Source: Arthrobacter sp. SLBN-122
Lineage (GTDB): Bacteria; Actinomycetota; Actinomycetes; Actinomycetales; Micrococcaceae
Assembly (NCBI RefSeq): GCF_006715165.1
Contig: NZ_VFMS01000001.1
Coordinates: forward strand, 1,922,001-1,986,000
Direction of reading: 5' to 3'
DNA: 64,000 bases
Of the stretch, positions 16,249 through 25,973 are shown one piece after another. Position numbers and translations under genes: made by a program. The notes beneath the pieces were generated by a model. That model did no database searches and had not been told where the DNA came from. It saw only the letters and a program-made list of their open reading frames with translations. Numbering within the stretch: position 1 is the stretch's first letter; each line of letters opens with the position of its first letter.

Positions 16249-17400
16249 ATGGTTCTGGATACGGCGACCCTGCGCATCGCTTTTGGCCTCATGGCCCTTG
16301 TCCTGGTGGTCCTCTTCTACTTTTCCGCCTACCGGTTGACGCGCTCGCCCTACAGCGCCTGGTGGTGTGGAGCCCTGCTGTTCTTCCTGTCCGGGTCAGG
16401 CTGCTTCCTCCTGGACGGCACACCCCACCAGGTGTGGGCCAACCCGGTGGGGAACACCCTGCTGGTACATGGTGGTGTTGCCGTGTGGGCCGGGGCGCGC
16501 TCCCTGCGGACCGTGCGGCCGCCCAAGTGGGCCTTCACCGGCATTCCGCTGGTTACCCTGGTGGCCTCCCTGCTGGATCATCCGGCCACCAACACCTGGT
16601 CCGGCGGCCCCGTGTTCCTCGCCGCCATGAGCCTGACCATCGGCCTGGCGTCACGTGAGCTCTGGCGCCTTGAGCCCGGTTATTCACGGGTCCGGATTCC
16701 CATGGCCGTTGCTGCCGGAGGGCTCAGCGTTTTCTATTTCTTACGCTGGCTGGCATTCCTGGTGGTGGGCCCCAATGCGCCACTCTTCGACGCCGTGTTT
16801 GGATCCGCCGTCACCACCCTGGTAACCATGGTGCTGCTGGTGGTGGTCTCCTTCAGCATGGCGGCGCTGAGCACTGAACAACAGACGCGCGCCCTGCGCG
16901 TGGTGGCCAGCCGGGACGACCTCACGGGGCTCCTGAACCGCAAGGCCTTCCTGGACCTGGCCGGGGAGCAACTGGCGGACCGTTCCATTACCGGCGGATC
17001 AGGAGCCCTGATCCTGGCCGACCTTGACCACTTCAAGACCGTCAACGACACCTACGGCCATGCCGCCGGAGACCTCGCATTGCAGGCGTTCGCTGACGCC
17101 TGCGCTGCCACCGTGCGCTCCACTGACCTGACCGGGAGGTATGGCGGGGAGGAGTTCGTCATCCTGGTGCCGGGGGCAAGTGCAGAACGGGCCGAGACGA
17201 TTGCCGGGGAAATCAGCAGGCGCATGGCCGGGGCGGTTGCGCCGGAGGGAATGGACATGCCCACCGCGAGTTACGGCATTTCCACCTATGACGGCCGGAC
17301 CTCGGATGTTGATGAGCTCATCGCATCAGCGGATGCCGCCCTGTACCGGGCCAAATCCCTGGGCCGGAACCGCGCCGCCCATAGCGATGGAGTGCACTAG
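16249..17400 (+). CDS. Membrane-bound diguanylate cyclase (GGDEF)
   Basis: The 383-residue protein has an N-terminal membrane region of about six helices (residues 5-215) with no known sensor domain. A GGDEF domain follows, making cyclic di-GMP from two GTP. The active-site motif is GGEEF at 299-303, and an RxxD product-inhibition site (RSTD) sits five residues before it. Mg/GTP residues are in LADLDHFKTVNDTYGHAAGD. All catalytic parts are intact, so the enzyme should be active and feedback-inhibited. It is monocistronic and divergent from the zinc-ribbon gene. The signal it senses is unknown. Confidence 0.9.
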   Translation: MVLDTATLRIAFGLMALVLVVLFYFSAYRLTRSPYSAWWCGALLFFLSGSGCFLLDGTPHQVWANPVGNTLLVHGGVAVWAGARSLRTVRPPKWAFTGIPLVTLVASLLDHPATNTWSGGPVFLAAMSLTIGLASRELWRLEPGYSRVRIPMAVAAGGLSVFYFLRWLAFLVVGPNAPLFDAVFGSAVTTLVTMVLLVVVSFSMAALSTEQQTRALRVVASRDDLTGLLNRKAFLDLAGEQLADRSITGGSGALILADLDHFKTVNDTYGHAAGDLALQAFADACAATVRSTDLTGRYGGEEFVILVPGASAERAETIAGEISRRMAGAVAPEGMDMPTASYGISTYDGRTSDVDELIASADAALYRAKSLGRNRAAHSDGVH

Positions 17401-17433
17401 CTCCACTGCGACGGGCGGCGCGGTTCCCGATGG

Positions 17434-18549
17434 CTACTTGGCCTGAAGGGCGTCCGCCTGCTCGGCCAGGACGGTCAGCGCCACGCTTTCCGGCCGCTCA
17501 ACAGTGCTCTGAATGCTCACCGTCATGCCGCTGTGCGCGGCCTTCAGGACAGATTCCATGACCTCCAGGACATGGTAGGCAAGTGTCCCGCCCGCCCTGG
17601 GCTCCTTGCCCTCAGGGGTGGCGGCCAGGTCCGCGATGCCGAACCCGCGTCCGGAATCGACGTACCCTGCCGAAACGGGAAGGGTTTCCCAATCCTCGGC
17701 GCCCAGGGAGAACAGCTGGACGTCGCCGTCAAAGTGGTTGGGGTCCGGCACCACCAGGGATCCGCGCTCGCCGTGGATCTCGATGTTGGGAGACTTGGAC
17801 TTCACGGCGTCGAAGCTCATGAAAAGGGTGGAGAGAGCGCCGGAGGCGTGGACCAGGATGCCCGTGACGTGGGAGTCGATGGTGACGGGCACCTTCTCAC
17901 CTTGTCTTGGACCGGATCCGATGGTCCGCTCATTGCGGGTGTGGCTGGCCGCGCCCAGCACCGACACAACGGGACCCAGCAGCGTCACCAGGGCCGTGAC
18001 GTAGTAGGGGCCCATGTCCAAAAGGGGACCGCCGCCCGGCTGGTAGTAAAAGTCCGGGTTTGGGTGCCAGCGCTCGTGGCCGGGGGTCACCATGGTGGCC
18101 GACGCCGAGATGGGGGCGCCGATCAGGCCATCATCGATGGCTTTGCGGGCGGTCTGGATGCCGGTGCCCAGTACAGTGTCCGGAGCACAGCCGACGACGA
18201 CGCCTGCCTGGCGTGCCGCGTCCAGCACCTGGCGTGCCTCCGCAGTTGTGGCGGCCAGGGGCTTCTCACCATAGACGCTCTTTCCGGCGGCGATCGCCTT
18301 CAGCGCCACGTCCGCATGCGCTGCCGGGATGGTCAGATTCAGGACCAGGTCCACGTCATCTGCGGCGAGCAGTTCCTCCACAGACAGGGCGCGGACGCCG
18401 TCGTAATCGTCCGCCACTGCCTGGGCGCGGGCCGGATCGAGGTCCGCCACGGCTACCAGCTGGACCTGGTCCAGCCGACGGAAATTGGTGAGGTACTGCG
18501 CGATGATGGCTCCGCAGCCAATGATTCCGACTCTCAACGGCTTGCCCAC
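17434..18549 (-). CDS. Gfo/Idh/MocA family oxidoreductase, last gene of sugar operon
   Basis: The 371-residue NAD(P)-dependent oxidoreductase begins with a Rossmann fold (LRVGIIGCGAIIAQYL) and has the family's EKP motif (VYGEKPLAATTAEA). The C-terminal domain has PGGGPLLDMGPYYVTALVTL, with the conserved Asp and the Tyr in place of His found in some members. It probably oxidises or reduces a sugar or sugar-derived keto compound. The start is GTG 18549, overlapping the thuA stop by 16 bases. It is the seventh and last gene of the operon starting at 24681; a second Gfo/Idh paralogue lies four genes earlier. Confidence 0.85.
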   Translation of the reverse strand: MGKPLRVGIIGCGAIIAQYLTNFRRLDQVQLVAVADLDPARAQAVADDYDGVRALSVEELLAADDVDLVLNLTIPAAHADVALKAIAAGKSVYGEKPLAATTAEARQVLDAARQAGVVVGCAPDTVLGTGIQTARKAIDDGLIGAPISASATMVTPGHERWHPNPDFYYQPGGGPLLDMGPYYVTALVTLLGPVVSVLGAASHTRNERTIGSGPRQGEKVPVTIDSHVTGILVHASGALSTLFMSFDAVKSKSPNIEIHGERGSLVVPDPNHFDGDVQLFSLGAEDWETLPVSAGYVDSGRGFGIADLAATPEGKEPRAGGTLAYHVLEVMESVLKAAHSGMTVSIQSTVERPESVALTVLAEQADALQAK

Positions 18550-19232
18550 AACAGGCCCCTTTCAATGATGGTGCGTACGTTCGGGTCCTGGAGGATTTCC
18601 ACGCGGTGGCCTGGGGTAGCCACGAAGATGCGGCCCTTGCCCCATTGGCGGGTCCAGATGGCGGGGGATGTTACTTCCCGGTGCCAGGGGTCCCACTCAC
18701 GGACTTTTTGGGTGGTGGTGGCAAGGACGTCGATGTAGTCGTCCGAGAGCACCCAGTACTGCTCGGTGACCAGGTCGAAGTCCTTGAGGCCTTTGGTGAT
18801 GGGGTGTTCCGCGGCTGCAGGAAGCATGTTCACGGTGTAGGGGACGTAGTTGTCCGACTGCTCGCCGATGCGCTCGCCCGGGTGCTTGCCGGGGTGGCAG
18901 GCGAACTGGCCGCCGATCAGGTGGAGGTAGTCGGAGTTGTTCCGGTAGGAGTCGGCGATTCCGCCGTGCCAGCCGGCCAGGCCGGTGCCGTTTTCGACGG
19001 CGGCACGCAGCCCCGCGAACTCGTCCTTTTCGATGGTGGTCATGGTCATGCACTGCATGATCAGGTCCACGCCCGCCATGTATTCGGCGTCCGCGTAGAC
19101 CTTGGGGGATTCCTCCACGCGGACGTCGTAGCCATTGTCCTTGAGGAAGGGGATGAAGAGCTCGGTGGCCTCGTAGGGCTGGTGTCCGTCCCAGCCGCCC
19201 CGGACCACAAGGGTTGTCTTATTCTCGGTCAT
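18534..19232 (-). CDS. ThuA-like domain protein
   Basis: The 232-residue protein is a ThuA-like glutamine-amidotransferase-fold protein (VVRGGWDGHQPYEATELF; GTGLAGWHGGIADSYRNN; GKGRIFVATPGHRVE). The nucleophilic Cys of amidotransferases is absent, with GWHGG at the elbow. ThuA proteins accompany sugar-oxidoreductase operons and are implicated in keto-disaccharide metabolism (thuAB for trehalose-type sugars in rhizobia). Start ATG 19232 has AAGGA upstream; the frame is open further but lacks a ribosome site. It is embedded between the isomerase-like gene and the last Gfo/Idh gene, so it likely acts on the same imported sugar. Confidence 0.85.
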   Translation of the reverse strand: MTENKTTLVVRGGWDGHQPYEATELFIPFLKDNGYDVRVEESPKVYADAEYMAGVDLIMQCMTMTTIEKDEFAGLRAAVENGTGLAGWHGGIADSYRNNSDYLHLIGGQFACHPGKHPGERIGEQSDNYVPYTVNMLPAAAEHPITKGLKDFDLVTEQYWVLSDDYIDVLATTTQKVREWDPWHREVTSPAIWTRQWGKGRIFVATPGHRVEILQDPNVRTIIERGLLWASR

Positions 19233-19270
19233 GAAGTGGTTCCTTAATATGTGGAAAGTTGGCGTTGGTT

Positions 19271-20275
19271 TCAGCGGCTGGAAAAAGCGGCGTCGAAGGC
19301 AGCTGCCGGCGGGGCGATCCGGGCCAGGTCCTGGACCATGGCCAGCGCCTGTGGGGCGCCGATGAGGCGGTCCATCCCGGCGTCCTCCCACTCGATGCTC
19401 GTGGGGCCCTCGTAGCCGATGGCGTTCAGGGTCCGGAAGATCCTGTTCCACTGGACATCGCCATGTCCGGCAGTGACGAAATCCCAGCCGCGCCGCGGGT
19501 CCGCCCAGGCCAGATGCGAGCCGAGGCGGCCATTGCGGCCGTCGAGCTGGCGGACGGATTCCTTCACATGCACGTGGAAGATCCTGTCCGCGAAGTCCTG
19601 CAGGAACATCACCGGATCCAGGTCCTGCCAGATGAAGTGCGAGGGATCGAAGTTCAGGCCGAAATTCTCCCTATGGCCAATCGCCTCAAGGGTCCGTTTC
19701 GCCGTCCAGTAGTCGTAGGCGATTTCGGATGGGTGGACCTCCAGTGCGAACCGGACACCCTCCTCGTCGAAGACGTCCAGGATGGGGTTCCACCGGTCCG
19801 CGAAGTCCTGGTAGCCGGCGTCGATCATTGCCTGGGAAGCCGGCGGGAACATGGCGACGGCTTTCCAGATGGAGGAACCGGTGAACCCCGTCACGGTCTT
19901 GACGCCAAGCCGGGCGGCTGCCCGGGCGGTATCCTTCATGGCTTCCGCCGCCCTGCGGCGTACGCCTTCAGGTTCGCCGTTGCCCCAGACTTCCGCGGAC
20001 AGGATGCCCTGGTGGCGTTCATCGATGGGGTCATCGCAGACAGCCTGGCCGGTCAGGTGGTTGGCGATAGCGAAGACTTTGAGGTTGTTCTTCTCAAGGA
20101 TGTCCAGCCGGCCCTGGAGGTAGTTGTCGTCCTCGGCAGCGCGGCGGGGGTCCAGGTGGTCGCCCCAGCAGGCGATCTCCAGCCCGTCAAAGCCCCACTC
20201 GCCGGCAAGCCGCGCCACTTCCTCAAAGGGCAGGTCGGCCCACTGGCCGGTGAACAGCGTGATTGGTCGTGTCAT
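19271..20275 (-). CDS. Sugar phosphate isomerase/epimerase-type TIM barrel
   Basis: The 334-residue protein is of the AP-endonuclease-2/xylose-isomerase-like TIM-barrel family (IolE/IolI/IolH-like). Metal-binding residues are visible in [35 protein letters not shown] and [11 protein letters not shown]. Members isomerise, epimerise or eliminate from keto sugars and inosose. In operons with Gfo/Idh oxidoreductases they commonly act on 3-keto glycosides, which would fit here, but the substrate is not readable. ATG 20275 starts right at the first strand ([20 protein letters not shown]). Gaps to neighbours are 34 and 38 bases. Confidence 0.85.
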   Translation of the reverse strand: MTRPITLFTGQWADLPFEEVARLAGEWGFDGLEIACWGDHLDPRRAAEDDNYLQGRLDILEKNNLKVFAIANHLTGQAVCDDPIDERHQGILSAEVWGNGEPEGVRRRAAEAMKDTARAAARLGVKTVTGFTGSSIWKAVAMFPPASQAMIDAGYQDFADRWNPILDVFDEEGVRFALEVHPSEIAYDYWTAKRTLEAIGHRENFGLNFDPSHFIWQDLDPVMFLQDFADRIFHVHVKESVRQLDGRNGRLGSHLAWADPRRGWDFVTAGHGDVQWNRIFRTLNAIGYEGPTSIEWEDAGMDRLIGAPQALAMVQDLARIAPPAAAFDAAFSSR

Positions 20276-20309
20276 GTGTGTTCCTTGGTTCCTCGGAGCT
20301 CGGTGTCGC

Positions 20310-21500
20310 TCAGACTTTTTGCCACTGGCTGGAATTTCCGGCGCTGGACTCCACTGCGGCGAGGACCCGCTGCACCTGCAGGGCGTCGGCGAAGGACGGT
20401 TCCGGCTGGCGGCCCTCGCCGATGGCGGTGACGAGGTCCACCACCTGGTGCGTGAAGCCATGCTCATACCCCAGCCCGTGGCCCGTGGGCCACCAGTTCC
20501 CGACGTATGGGTGCCCGGGCTCGGTGACGAAGATCCGTCGGAATCCTGCGTCCGGCGACTCTGCCGCGTCATAGAAGGACAGGACGTTCATCTCTTCGAA
20601 GTCAAAGGCGAGGGAACCTTTGGTGCCGTTGACCTCCAGCCGCATGGCGTTTTTCCTGCCCAGGGCGTACCGCGTGGCCTCAAAGACGCCGATGGCACCC
20701 GCGGAGGCGCCGCCGTCGAACTTTGCGCTGAAGATGGCCGCGTCATCAACGGTGACCGTCCCACGTGGGGCGTCGCTGCTGAGGTCGCCGTGGCCGCCAA
20801 GGCCCACCAGGTCACCGGCCAGCGGACGCTCCCGGACGAAGGTTTCCAGCATCGCGGACACCCCGCTGATGTTCTGGCCCGTGACCCATTGCGCGGCGTC
20901 GATGCTGTGGGCGCCGATGTCGCCCAGGGAGCCGGAGCCGGACTTGCTCTTGTCCAGCCGCCAGGTCATGGGGGCGGTTGGGTCCGAGAGCCAATCCTGC
21001 AGGTACTGGGCCCGGACATGCCGGATCTCGCCGAGCCTGCCCTGTTCCACGAACCGCTTGGCCAGGGCCAGGGCCGGGGTGCGGCGGTAGCTGAAGCCGC
21101 ACATGGAGAAGACACCGTGCTTCGCGGCTGTCTCCGCCGCGAGCGTCATCCGTTCGGCCTCCTCCACGGAGTTGGCCAGCGGCTTTTCGCACAGCACATG
21201 CTTGCCGGCTTCCAAGGCTGCGATGGCAATTTCCGCATGGGTGTTGCCGGGGGTGCAGATGTCGATGAGGTCGATGTCGTCGCGCTCGATCAGGCGCCGC
21301 CAGTCGGTCTCAACCGAGTCCCAGCCGAGCTTGTCTGCCGCCGCGCGGACGCCGTCGGCATTCCTGCCGGCGACCGCGGTGAGCTGCGGCTGAAGCGGCA
21401 GGTCGAAGAACCGCGGTGCGGTACGCCAGGCGTGGGAGTGGGCGGCACCCATGAAGGCGTAGCCCACCATGCCGACCCGCAGGGGCTTTGCGGTGGTCAT
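20310..21500 (-). CDS. Gfo/Idh/MocA family oxidoreductase
   Basis: The 396-residue protein has a Rossmann N-terminus ([19 protein letters not shown]), the EKP motif ([18 protein letters not shown]), and the C-terminal dehydrogenase domain with [19 protein letters not shown], carrying the Asp and His of the active site. It is longer than its operon paralogue and only distantly similar. The conserved AHSHAW start is typical of a subgroup found beside sugar ABC importers and TIM-barrel isomerases. It probably oxidises the imported sugar or glycoside with NAD(P). ATG 21500 has AAAGGA upstream, 13 bases after the permease stop. Confidence 0.88.
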   Translation of the reverse strand: MTTAKPLRVGMVGYAFMGAAHSHAWRTAPRFFDLPLQPQLTAVAGRNADGVRAAADKLGWDSVETDWRRLIERDDIDLIDICTPGNTHAEIAIAALEAGKHVLCEKPLANSVEEAERMTLAAETAAKHGVFSMCGFSYRRTPALALAKRFVEQGRLGEIRHVRAQYLQDWLSDPTAPMTWRLDKSKSGSGSLGDIGAHSIDAAQWVTGQNISGVSAMLETFVRERPLAGDLVGLGGHGDLSSDAPRGTVTVDDAAIFSAKFDGGASAGAIGVFEATRYALGRKNAMRLEVNGTKGSLAFDFEEMNVLSFYDAAESPDAGFRRIFVTEPGHPYVGNWWPTGHGLGYEHGFTHQVVDLVTAIGEGRQPEPSFADALQVQRVLAAVESSAGNSSQWQKV

Positions 21501-21513
21501 GGAGAGATCCTTT

Positions 21514-22419
21514 CTACTTGCTGAAGCCGGCGGTCAGGCCTGCCAGCAGCTGGCGGCGGCCGATGACGTAAAGCACCAGGATGGGCAGCGTGCTGAGCAC
21601 CACCGATGCGAGCACGGCCGGGATATTGACGCTGAACTCACCCTGGAAAGTCCACAGGCCCAGGGGCAGGACCCTCAGGCCCGGGCTCTGGGTGAGGATC
21701 AGCGGAAGCAGGAACCCGTTCCAGACATGCAGGCCGTTGTAGATGGCAACGGTCACGATGGCAGGGCGGGTGAGGGGCAGGGCGAGCCGCCACATGGTCT
21801 GCCATTCGCTGCAGCCGTCCAGCCGCATGGACTCGAACAGCTCGTTCGGGACGTCGCGGATGAAGTTGGACAGGATCAGCACCGTCAGCGGGATGGCAAA
21901 GGCGATGGACGGCAGCATCAATGCCAGCAGGCTGTCGTACAGGTTGAGCCGGATGATCATCAGGTAAACCGGAATGATCGTGGCCTGCAGCGGGATGGCA
22001 AGACCCATGAGGAACATGCCGTTGACCAGTTTCAGGAACCGCCCGCTGCCGCGGACGATCGCGAATGAGGCCATGAAGGAAACCAGCACGGTGGGAATCA
22101 CCGAACCGAGCGTGACGATGGCGCTGTTCATGAAGTACGTGGCGAAGTCCGCCTCAAGGACCAGCTGGTAATTCTCCAGCGTAGGAGAGGCGGGGAGGGC
22201 CAGGGGATTCTGGCCGAAGTACCCCGCCTGCGTCTTAAGGCTGGTGATTACCACGTAGTAGACCGGCAGGATGATGATGGCCAGCCAGATCCACCCGCCG
22301 AGGCCGCCGGGGATGTTCAACCGCCGCAGTCTTGTGCCGAGCCCCCGCTTGGGGGCCGCGGGGCCGCCCAAGCTTCCGGTCCGGGCCTCCTGCGTATTGC
22401 TTTTCAGGACGGTACTCAC
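21514..22419 (-). CDS. Carbohydrate ABC transporter permease (MalG type)
   Basis: The 301-residue membrane protein has six transmembrane helices and the EAA loop that contacts the ATPase (ELFESMRLDGCSEWQTMWRL), typical of CUT1 sugar permeases. Start GTG 22419 is chosen because it follows the previous stop by one base (TAG-G-GTG) and has GGAAGG eight bases upstream. It pairs with the MalF-type permease and the binding protein. No ATP-binding gene is in the operon, which fits actinobacteria where a shared MsiK-type ATPase serves many importers. Confidence 0.9.
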   Translation of the reverse strand: MSTVLKSNTQEARTGSLGGPAAPKRGLGTRLRRLNIPGGLGGWIWLAIIILPVYYVVITSLKTQAGYFGQNPLALPASPTLENYQLVLEADFATYFMNSAIVTLGSVIPTVLVSFMASFAIVRGSGRFLKLVNGMFLMGLAIPLQATIIPVYLMIIRLNLYDSLLALMLPSIAFAIPLTVLILSNFIRDVPNELFESMRLDGCSEWQTMWRLALPLTRPAIVTVAIYNGLHVWNGFLLPLILTQSPGLRVLPLGLWTFQGEFSVNIPAVLASVVLSTLPILVLYVIGRRQLLAGLTAGFSK

Positions 22420-22420
22420 C

Positions 22421-23356
22421 CTACAAACCTTCCAATTGGCTGCCCTGCTTGTCCTTGCCGCCAAGACGCTGGAGGAACAAGGCAAGACCGAGGCCGATGA
22501 TGACGAGAATGACGGCGACGACGCTTGCCGGGCCCATGAGGTTGGCCCGGAAGCCCCGCAGGTACATGTCCAGCGCCAGGATGCGGGTGGAGTTTCCGGG
22601 GCCGCCGCCGGTGAGGACGAAGATCAGGTCGAAGTAGGTCAGCGAACCCACGACCATGAGGGTGGACGAGGTGATGATGGTGTACTTCAACTGGGGCAGG
22701 GTGATGTGGAAGAACTGCTTGATGGTCCCGGCCCCATCGATCTGGGCTGCCTCATACAGGGACTTCGGGATCTGCCGCACCCCGCCCTGGTAGATAAGGG
22801 TGTGGAACGGCACGAACTGCCAGGCGATGACGAAGATCACCAGGCCGAGGGCCAGTTGCGGGACACCCAGCCAGTCCTGCGCCAGGAATGGCAGCCCCAG
22901 GCCGGTTGCCAGGCCGAAGTTGGGATCCAGCAGGGCCTTGAAGGCAATGGCGACGGCGGCGGAGGACAGGAGCAGGGGCAGGAAGTACAGCACGGCCAAT
23001 GCGGCACGGTACCGCTGGCTTCCCGCCGTGAAGACTCCCAGCAGGAGGCTGATGGGGGTCTGGACCAGCCACGAGACGATCATGATCAGGAAGGTCAGGC
23101 CCAGGGCGTTGTACAGTTCCGGGTCCGCCAGCACGGAGAACCAGTTGTCCATGCCCGCCGCCCCGATGGCACCAATCCCGTCCCATTTGGCGAAGCTCAG
23201 GATGAGCACACCGGCCAGCGGGATGATGGCGAACACCACGAAGAAGAAAAGTGCCGGCAGTGTCAGCCACGCCAGGGCGGCCTTGCGCTTTTCGGTTTGC
23301 CTGGAATCCTTGATGCCGACGGCGGGCCCTCGGGCGGTGGAGATAGCGTTACTCAT
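22421..23356 (-). CDS. Carbohydrate ABC transporter permease (MalF type)
   Basis: The 311-residue protein has six membrane helices and the EAA motif (SLYEAAQIDGAGTIKQFFHI). The N-terminal cytoplasmic tail is basic (SRQTEKRKAALAWL). It starts with ATG overlapping the binding-protein stop by four bases, so translation is coupled. With the MalG-type partner it forms the membrane channel of a CUT1 importer. The sugar is not identified; adjacent genes suggest a glycoside or derivative handled by oxidation. Confidence 0.9.
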   Translation of the reverse strand: MSNAISTARGPAVGIKDSRQTEKRKAALAWLTLPALFFFVVFAIIPLAGVLILSFAKWDGIGAIGAAGMDNWFSVLADPELYNALGLTFLIMIVSWLVQTPISLLLGVFTAGSQRYRAALAVLYFLPLLLSSAAVAIAFKALLDPNFGLATGLGLPFLAQDWLGVPQLALGLVIFVIAWQFVPFHTLIYQGGVRQIPKSLYEAAQIDGAGTIKQFFHITLPQLKYTIITSSTLMVVGSLTYFDLIFVLTGGGPGNSTRILALDMYLRGFRANLMGPASVVAVILVIIGLGLALFLQRLGGKDKQGSQLEGL

Positions 23357-24681
23357 TTGCCCAGAGTGGCGTTCATGTTCTCGGCGAACTGCTGCGGCGT
23401 GATCGACTTCAGGAACAACTGGTCGATGTTGTTCAGCAGGGCCTCCGCGGCGGTGGGGCTCAGCGCCTGGTCCCAGGACTGCTGGAAGCTCGGCGCGTTC
23501 TTGGCCACGTCGTAGACGTAGTTGAGGAACTCCTTGTCAGGGGACGTGTTCAGCTTGTCCTCAATGCCGTTGACAATGGGCACCGAGCCGGAATTGATGT
23601 AGGCGTCAATGACGGTGTCGGTCAGGATCCCGTCCTTGAAGAACTTCTTGGCGGACTCCTTTTCCTTGTCGCTGGCCTTGGAGGAAATGGACATGTACTG
23701 GGCCGGGTTGCCGACGCCGTTCTTCGGATCACCCTTGCCGCCGGCAACGGCGGGGAACGGGACAAAGCCGAGCTTTCCGTCCTGGACGAAGTTCTGGCCC
23801 GCCTTCTTCATGGCGCCGTAGGTCCAGGAGCCGTGCAGCATCATGGCCGCCTTGCCGGAGAACAGCAGGGCCTGGTCTGCCTGGGAGTCCGCGGTGATGG
23901 AGGAGAAGCCCTTGATGAAGCCGTCCGCGGAGACCAGCTCCTGGATCTTGGTGCCGGTCTCGATCACGGCGGGGTCCATCCAGGCATTGGGCTTGCCCTC
24001 AAAGATCGCCTTGAATACCTCGGGGCCGCCGATGCGGTCCAGCAGGTATTCAAGCCACATCATGGAGGTCCAGCGTGACTGGCCGCCCAGGGAGAACGGT
24101 GCAACACCCATGCCATTGAAGGTCTTCACCAGCGACATGATGTCGTCCCAGGTCTTGGGTGGCTGGACGCCTGCCTTCTGGAAGAGTTCCTTGTTGTAGA
24201 ACAGTACGATCGGTGCGACGTACTGGTTGGGCAGGGCATAGATCTTGCCGTTGACGGTAGCTGCGCCAAACACGGACGGGAAGAACTTCTTCTTCAGGTC
24301 CGGGTTCTGGTCAAACCAGCTGGTCAGGTCCTCCACCTGGTTGGCCTCGGCGTAGGTCTTCAGGCCACCGCCACCCCACCCGTAGATGATGGTGGGTGCC
24401 TGGTTGGCACCGATCGCGGTCTTGATCTTGGTCTTGTATGCGTCGTTCTGGAAATAGGTGACCGTGATCTTGTCGGCGGAGTTTGCCGAATTGAAGGCAT
24501 CCACGGCTTTCTGCATGGTGGTCTGGTTTGGCTCGCCGGTCAGGTACCACATGCTGGCGCCCCCGCCGCCGCTGGAGGCGCCCGGGCCGGACGTCCCGCA
24601 GGCACTGGTTGCGGCAACGGCAAAGGGAGTAAGGGCAGCGAGGGCGAGGAAAGAGCGCCGGGAGGTCTGGGGTTGCTTCAT
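23353..24681 (-). CDS. Sugar ABC transporter substrate-binding lipoprotein (Tat type)
   Basis: The 442-residue protein is a cluster-1 extracellular sugar-binding protein. Its signal sequence carries a twin-arginine motif (SRRSFLALAALTPFAVAATS) followed by the lipobox Cys (SACG), so it is probably exported folded by Tat and lipid-anchored. The two-lobe fold shows YALPNQYVAPIVLFYNKELF and GKAAMMLHGSWTYGAMKKAG. Start ATG 24681 has a GGAG upstream. It is the first gene of the seven-gene operon ending at 17434 and lies behind a palindrome bound presumably by the divergent LacI regulator. Confidence 0.9.
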   Translation of the reverse strand: MKQPQTSRRSFLALAALTPFAVAATSACGTSGPGASSGGGGASMWYLTGEPNQTTMQKAVDAFNSANSADKITVTYFQNDAYKTKIKTAIGANQAPTIIYGWGGGGLKTYAEANQVEDLTSWFDQNPDLKKKFFPSVFGAATVNGKIYALPNQYVAPIVLFYNKELFQKAGVQPPKTWDDIMSLVKTFNGMGVAPFSLGGQSRWTSMMWLEYLLDRIGGPEVFKAIFEGKPNAWMDPAVIETGTKIQELVSADGFIKGFSSITADSQADQALLFSGKAAMMLHGSWTYGAMKKAGQNFVQDGKLGFVPFPAVAGGKGDPKNGVGNPAQYMSISSKASDKEKESAKKFFKDGILTDTVIDAYINSGSVPIVNGIEDKLNTSPDKEFLNYVYDVAKNAPSFQQSWDQALSPTAAEALLNNIDQLFLKSITPQQFAENMNATLGK

Positions 24682-24736
24682 TGCTTCTCCATAGTGATTT
24701 TGCAGTCGGATCCCGGGCGTCATCTTCGACGTTCGA

Positions 24737-24750
24737 TCGAAATATTTCGA
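24737..24750. promoter_or_regulatory. Putative LacI operator of the sugar operon
   Basis: TCGAAATATTTCGA is a perfect 14-bp palindrome located 56 bases upstream of the binding-protein start. A leftward -35-like TTGACC (24804-24799) lies upstream, and the palindrome would sit downstream of the transcript start, a position suited to repression. The divergent LacI regulator is the likely ligand. Confidence 0.6.
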
Positions 24751-24853
24751 CCCGGTGATATAAGTCACGGTCTAAACTAAAGCGTGAAAAAGCCGTGTGG
24801 TCAAGGGATCGTAGAGGATCTTTTTCCGCCGACACCCGTGTTCCGGATAAGCC

Positions 24854-24895
24854 TTGACCCCAGAAGGGCGCGTTCTGCACAATGAAAACGTTTCC
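24854..24895 (+). promoter_or_regulatory. lacI-type gene promoter with overlapping operator
   Basis: TTGACC (24854-24859) and CACAAT (24878-24883) are 18 bases apart. The near-palindrome GAAAACGTTTCC (24884-24895), with AAACGTTT perfect and CG at its centre as in LacI/CcpA operators, begins right after the -10 box. Autoregulation or catabolite control is inferred. Confidence 0.5.
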
Positions 24896-24919
24896 TCACC
24901 TTCGAAAGATTGCGAACCC

Positions 24920-25963
24920 ATGACGACCAGATTGCCTGAGCGGACCAAACCCACGCTCGCCACAGTGGCGAGGCAGGCAGGGGTTTCGGCGCCCACAGTG
25001 TCAAAGGTGGTGAACGGCCGCGACGACGTTGCCCCCGAAACCAGGGCCAGGATTCTTGCCGCACTGGAACAGGCCGGGTACCAGTCCCCACTGCAGCGAC
25101 GGGCGGCTGCGGAGAGCGGGACCGTGATTGAAGTGGTCATCGACGTGCTCGACTCCGCTTACACCATCCAGGTCCTGAACGGCATTCTTCAGTCCGCGGC
25201 CGGCGCCGACGTCGAAATCCTGGTCAGCGTGACCGGTCAATCCACCCCTGGCCGCCACACTCCGGAGCGCCGGGCGCAGCGGATGCTGGAAGAGGGCCGG
25301 GCCGGGATGATCGTGGTGACCTCTGCCTTCAGTGAAGCGCAACTGCATGCGTTCAGGCGCCGCCAGATTCCCGTCGTCGTCATCGACCCCCTCAACCCGC
25401 CCTCAGCCGACGTCGTCAGCGTTGGGGCCACCAACTGGGCGGGCGGAAAAGCCGCCACTGAGCACCTCTTGGGACTGGGCCACCGCCGTATTGCATACAT
25501 CGGCGGCATAGAGGGTGCTGAATGCAACCAGGCGCGGCTGCACGGCTACATGGCCGCCCTCATGGCACAGGGCATCAAGGTGGACCCCAGCTACATTGTG
25601 TCCGGCGGCCGGTTCCGGACCGAGAGCGGGGTCAGGGGGTTGAAGGAGTTGCTGAAGCTTGACGCCCTCCCCACGGCCATCTTTGCCGCCAGCGACGCCA
25701 TTGCCCTGGGTGTCCTGAGCGAAGCGCGGCACCATGGGATCAGGGTTCCCGAAGACATCAGCCTCATCGGTTTCGACGGCACCAACCAGGGTGAGCAGTC
25801 GGTGCCATCGTTGAGTTCGGTGGCCCAGCCCCTTGAGGAAATGGGCCGGGCCGCCCTGAGGTCGCTCCTGCGCCAGGTGCGCGGCGAAGTCCTGGACTCC
25901 CACCGGGTGGAACTGGCCACCCAGGTCATCGTCCGCGAATCCACCGCCCCTCCCGCCGGCTGA
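24920..25963 (+). CDS. LacI-family transcriptional regulator of the sugar operon
   Basis: The 347-residue protein has a LacI helix-turn-helix (TLATVARQAGVSAPTVSKVV, NGRDDVAPETRARILAALEQ), the hinge, and a periplasmic-binding-like effector domain (ILQSAAGADVEILVSV; AIFAASDAIALGVLSEA). ATG 24920 is chosen because the HTH starts about ten residues later; the frame is open upstream. It is divergent from the ABC operon and ten bases upstream of the enolase-superfamily gene, so it likely controls both through the palindromes at 24737-24750 and 24884-24895. The inducer is probably the imported sugar or a catabolite. Confidence 0.88.
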   Translation: MTTRLPERTKPTLATVARQAGVSAPTVSKVVNGRDDVAPETRARILAALEQAGYQSPLQRRAAAESGTVIEVVIDVLDSAYTIQVLNGILQSAAGADVEILVSVTGQSTPGRHTPERRAQRMLEEGRAGMIVVTSAFSEAQLHAFRRRQIPVVVIDPLNPPSADVVSVGATNWAGGKAATEHLLGLGHRRIAYIGGIEGAECNQARLHGYMAALMAQGIKVDPSYIVSGGRFRTESGVRGLKELLKLDALPTAIFAASDAIALGVLSEARHHGIRVPEDISLIGFDGTNQGEQSVPSLSSVAQPLEEMGRAALRSLLRQVRGEVLDSHRVELATQVIVRESTAPPAG

Positions 25964-25973
25964 AAGACGTCAC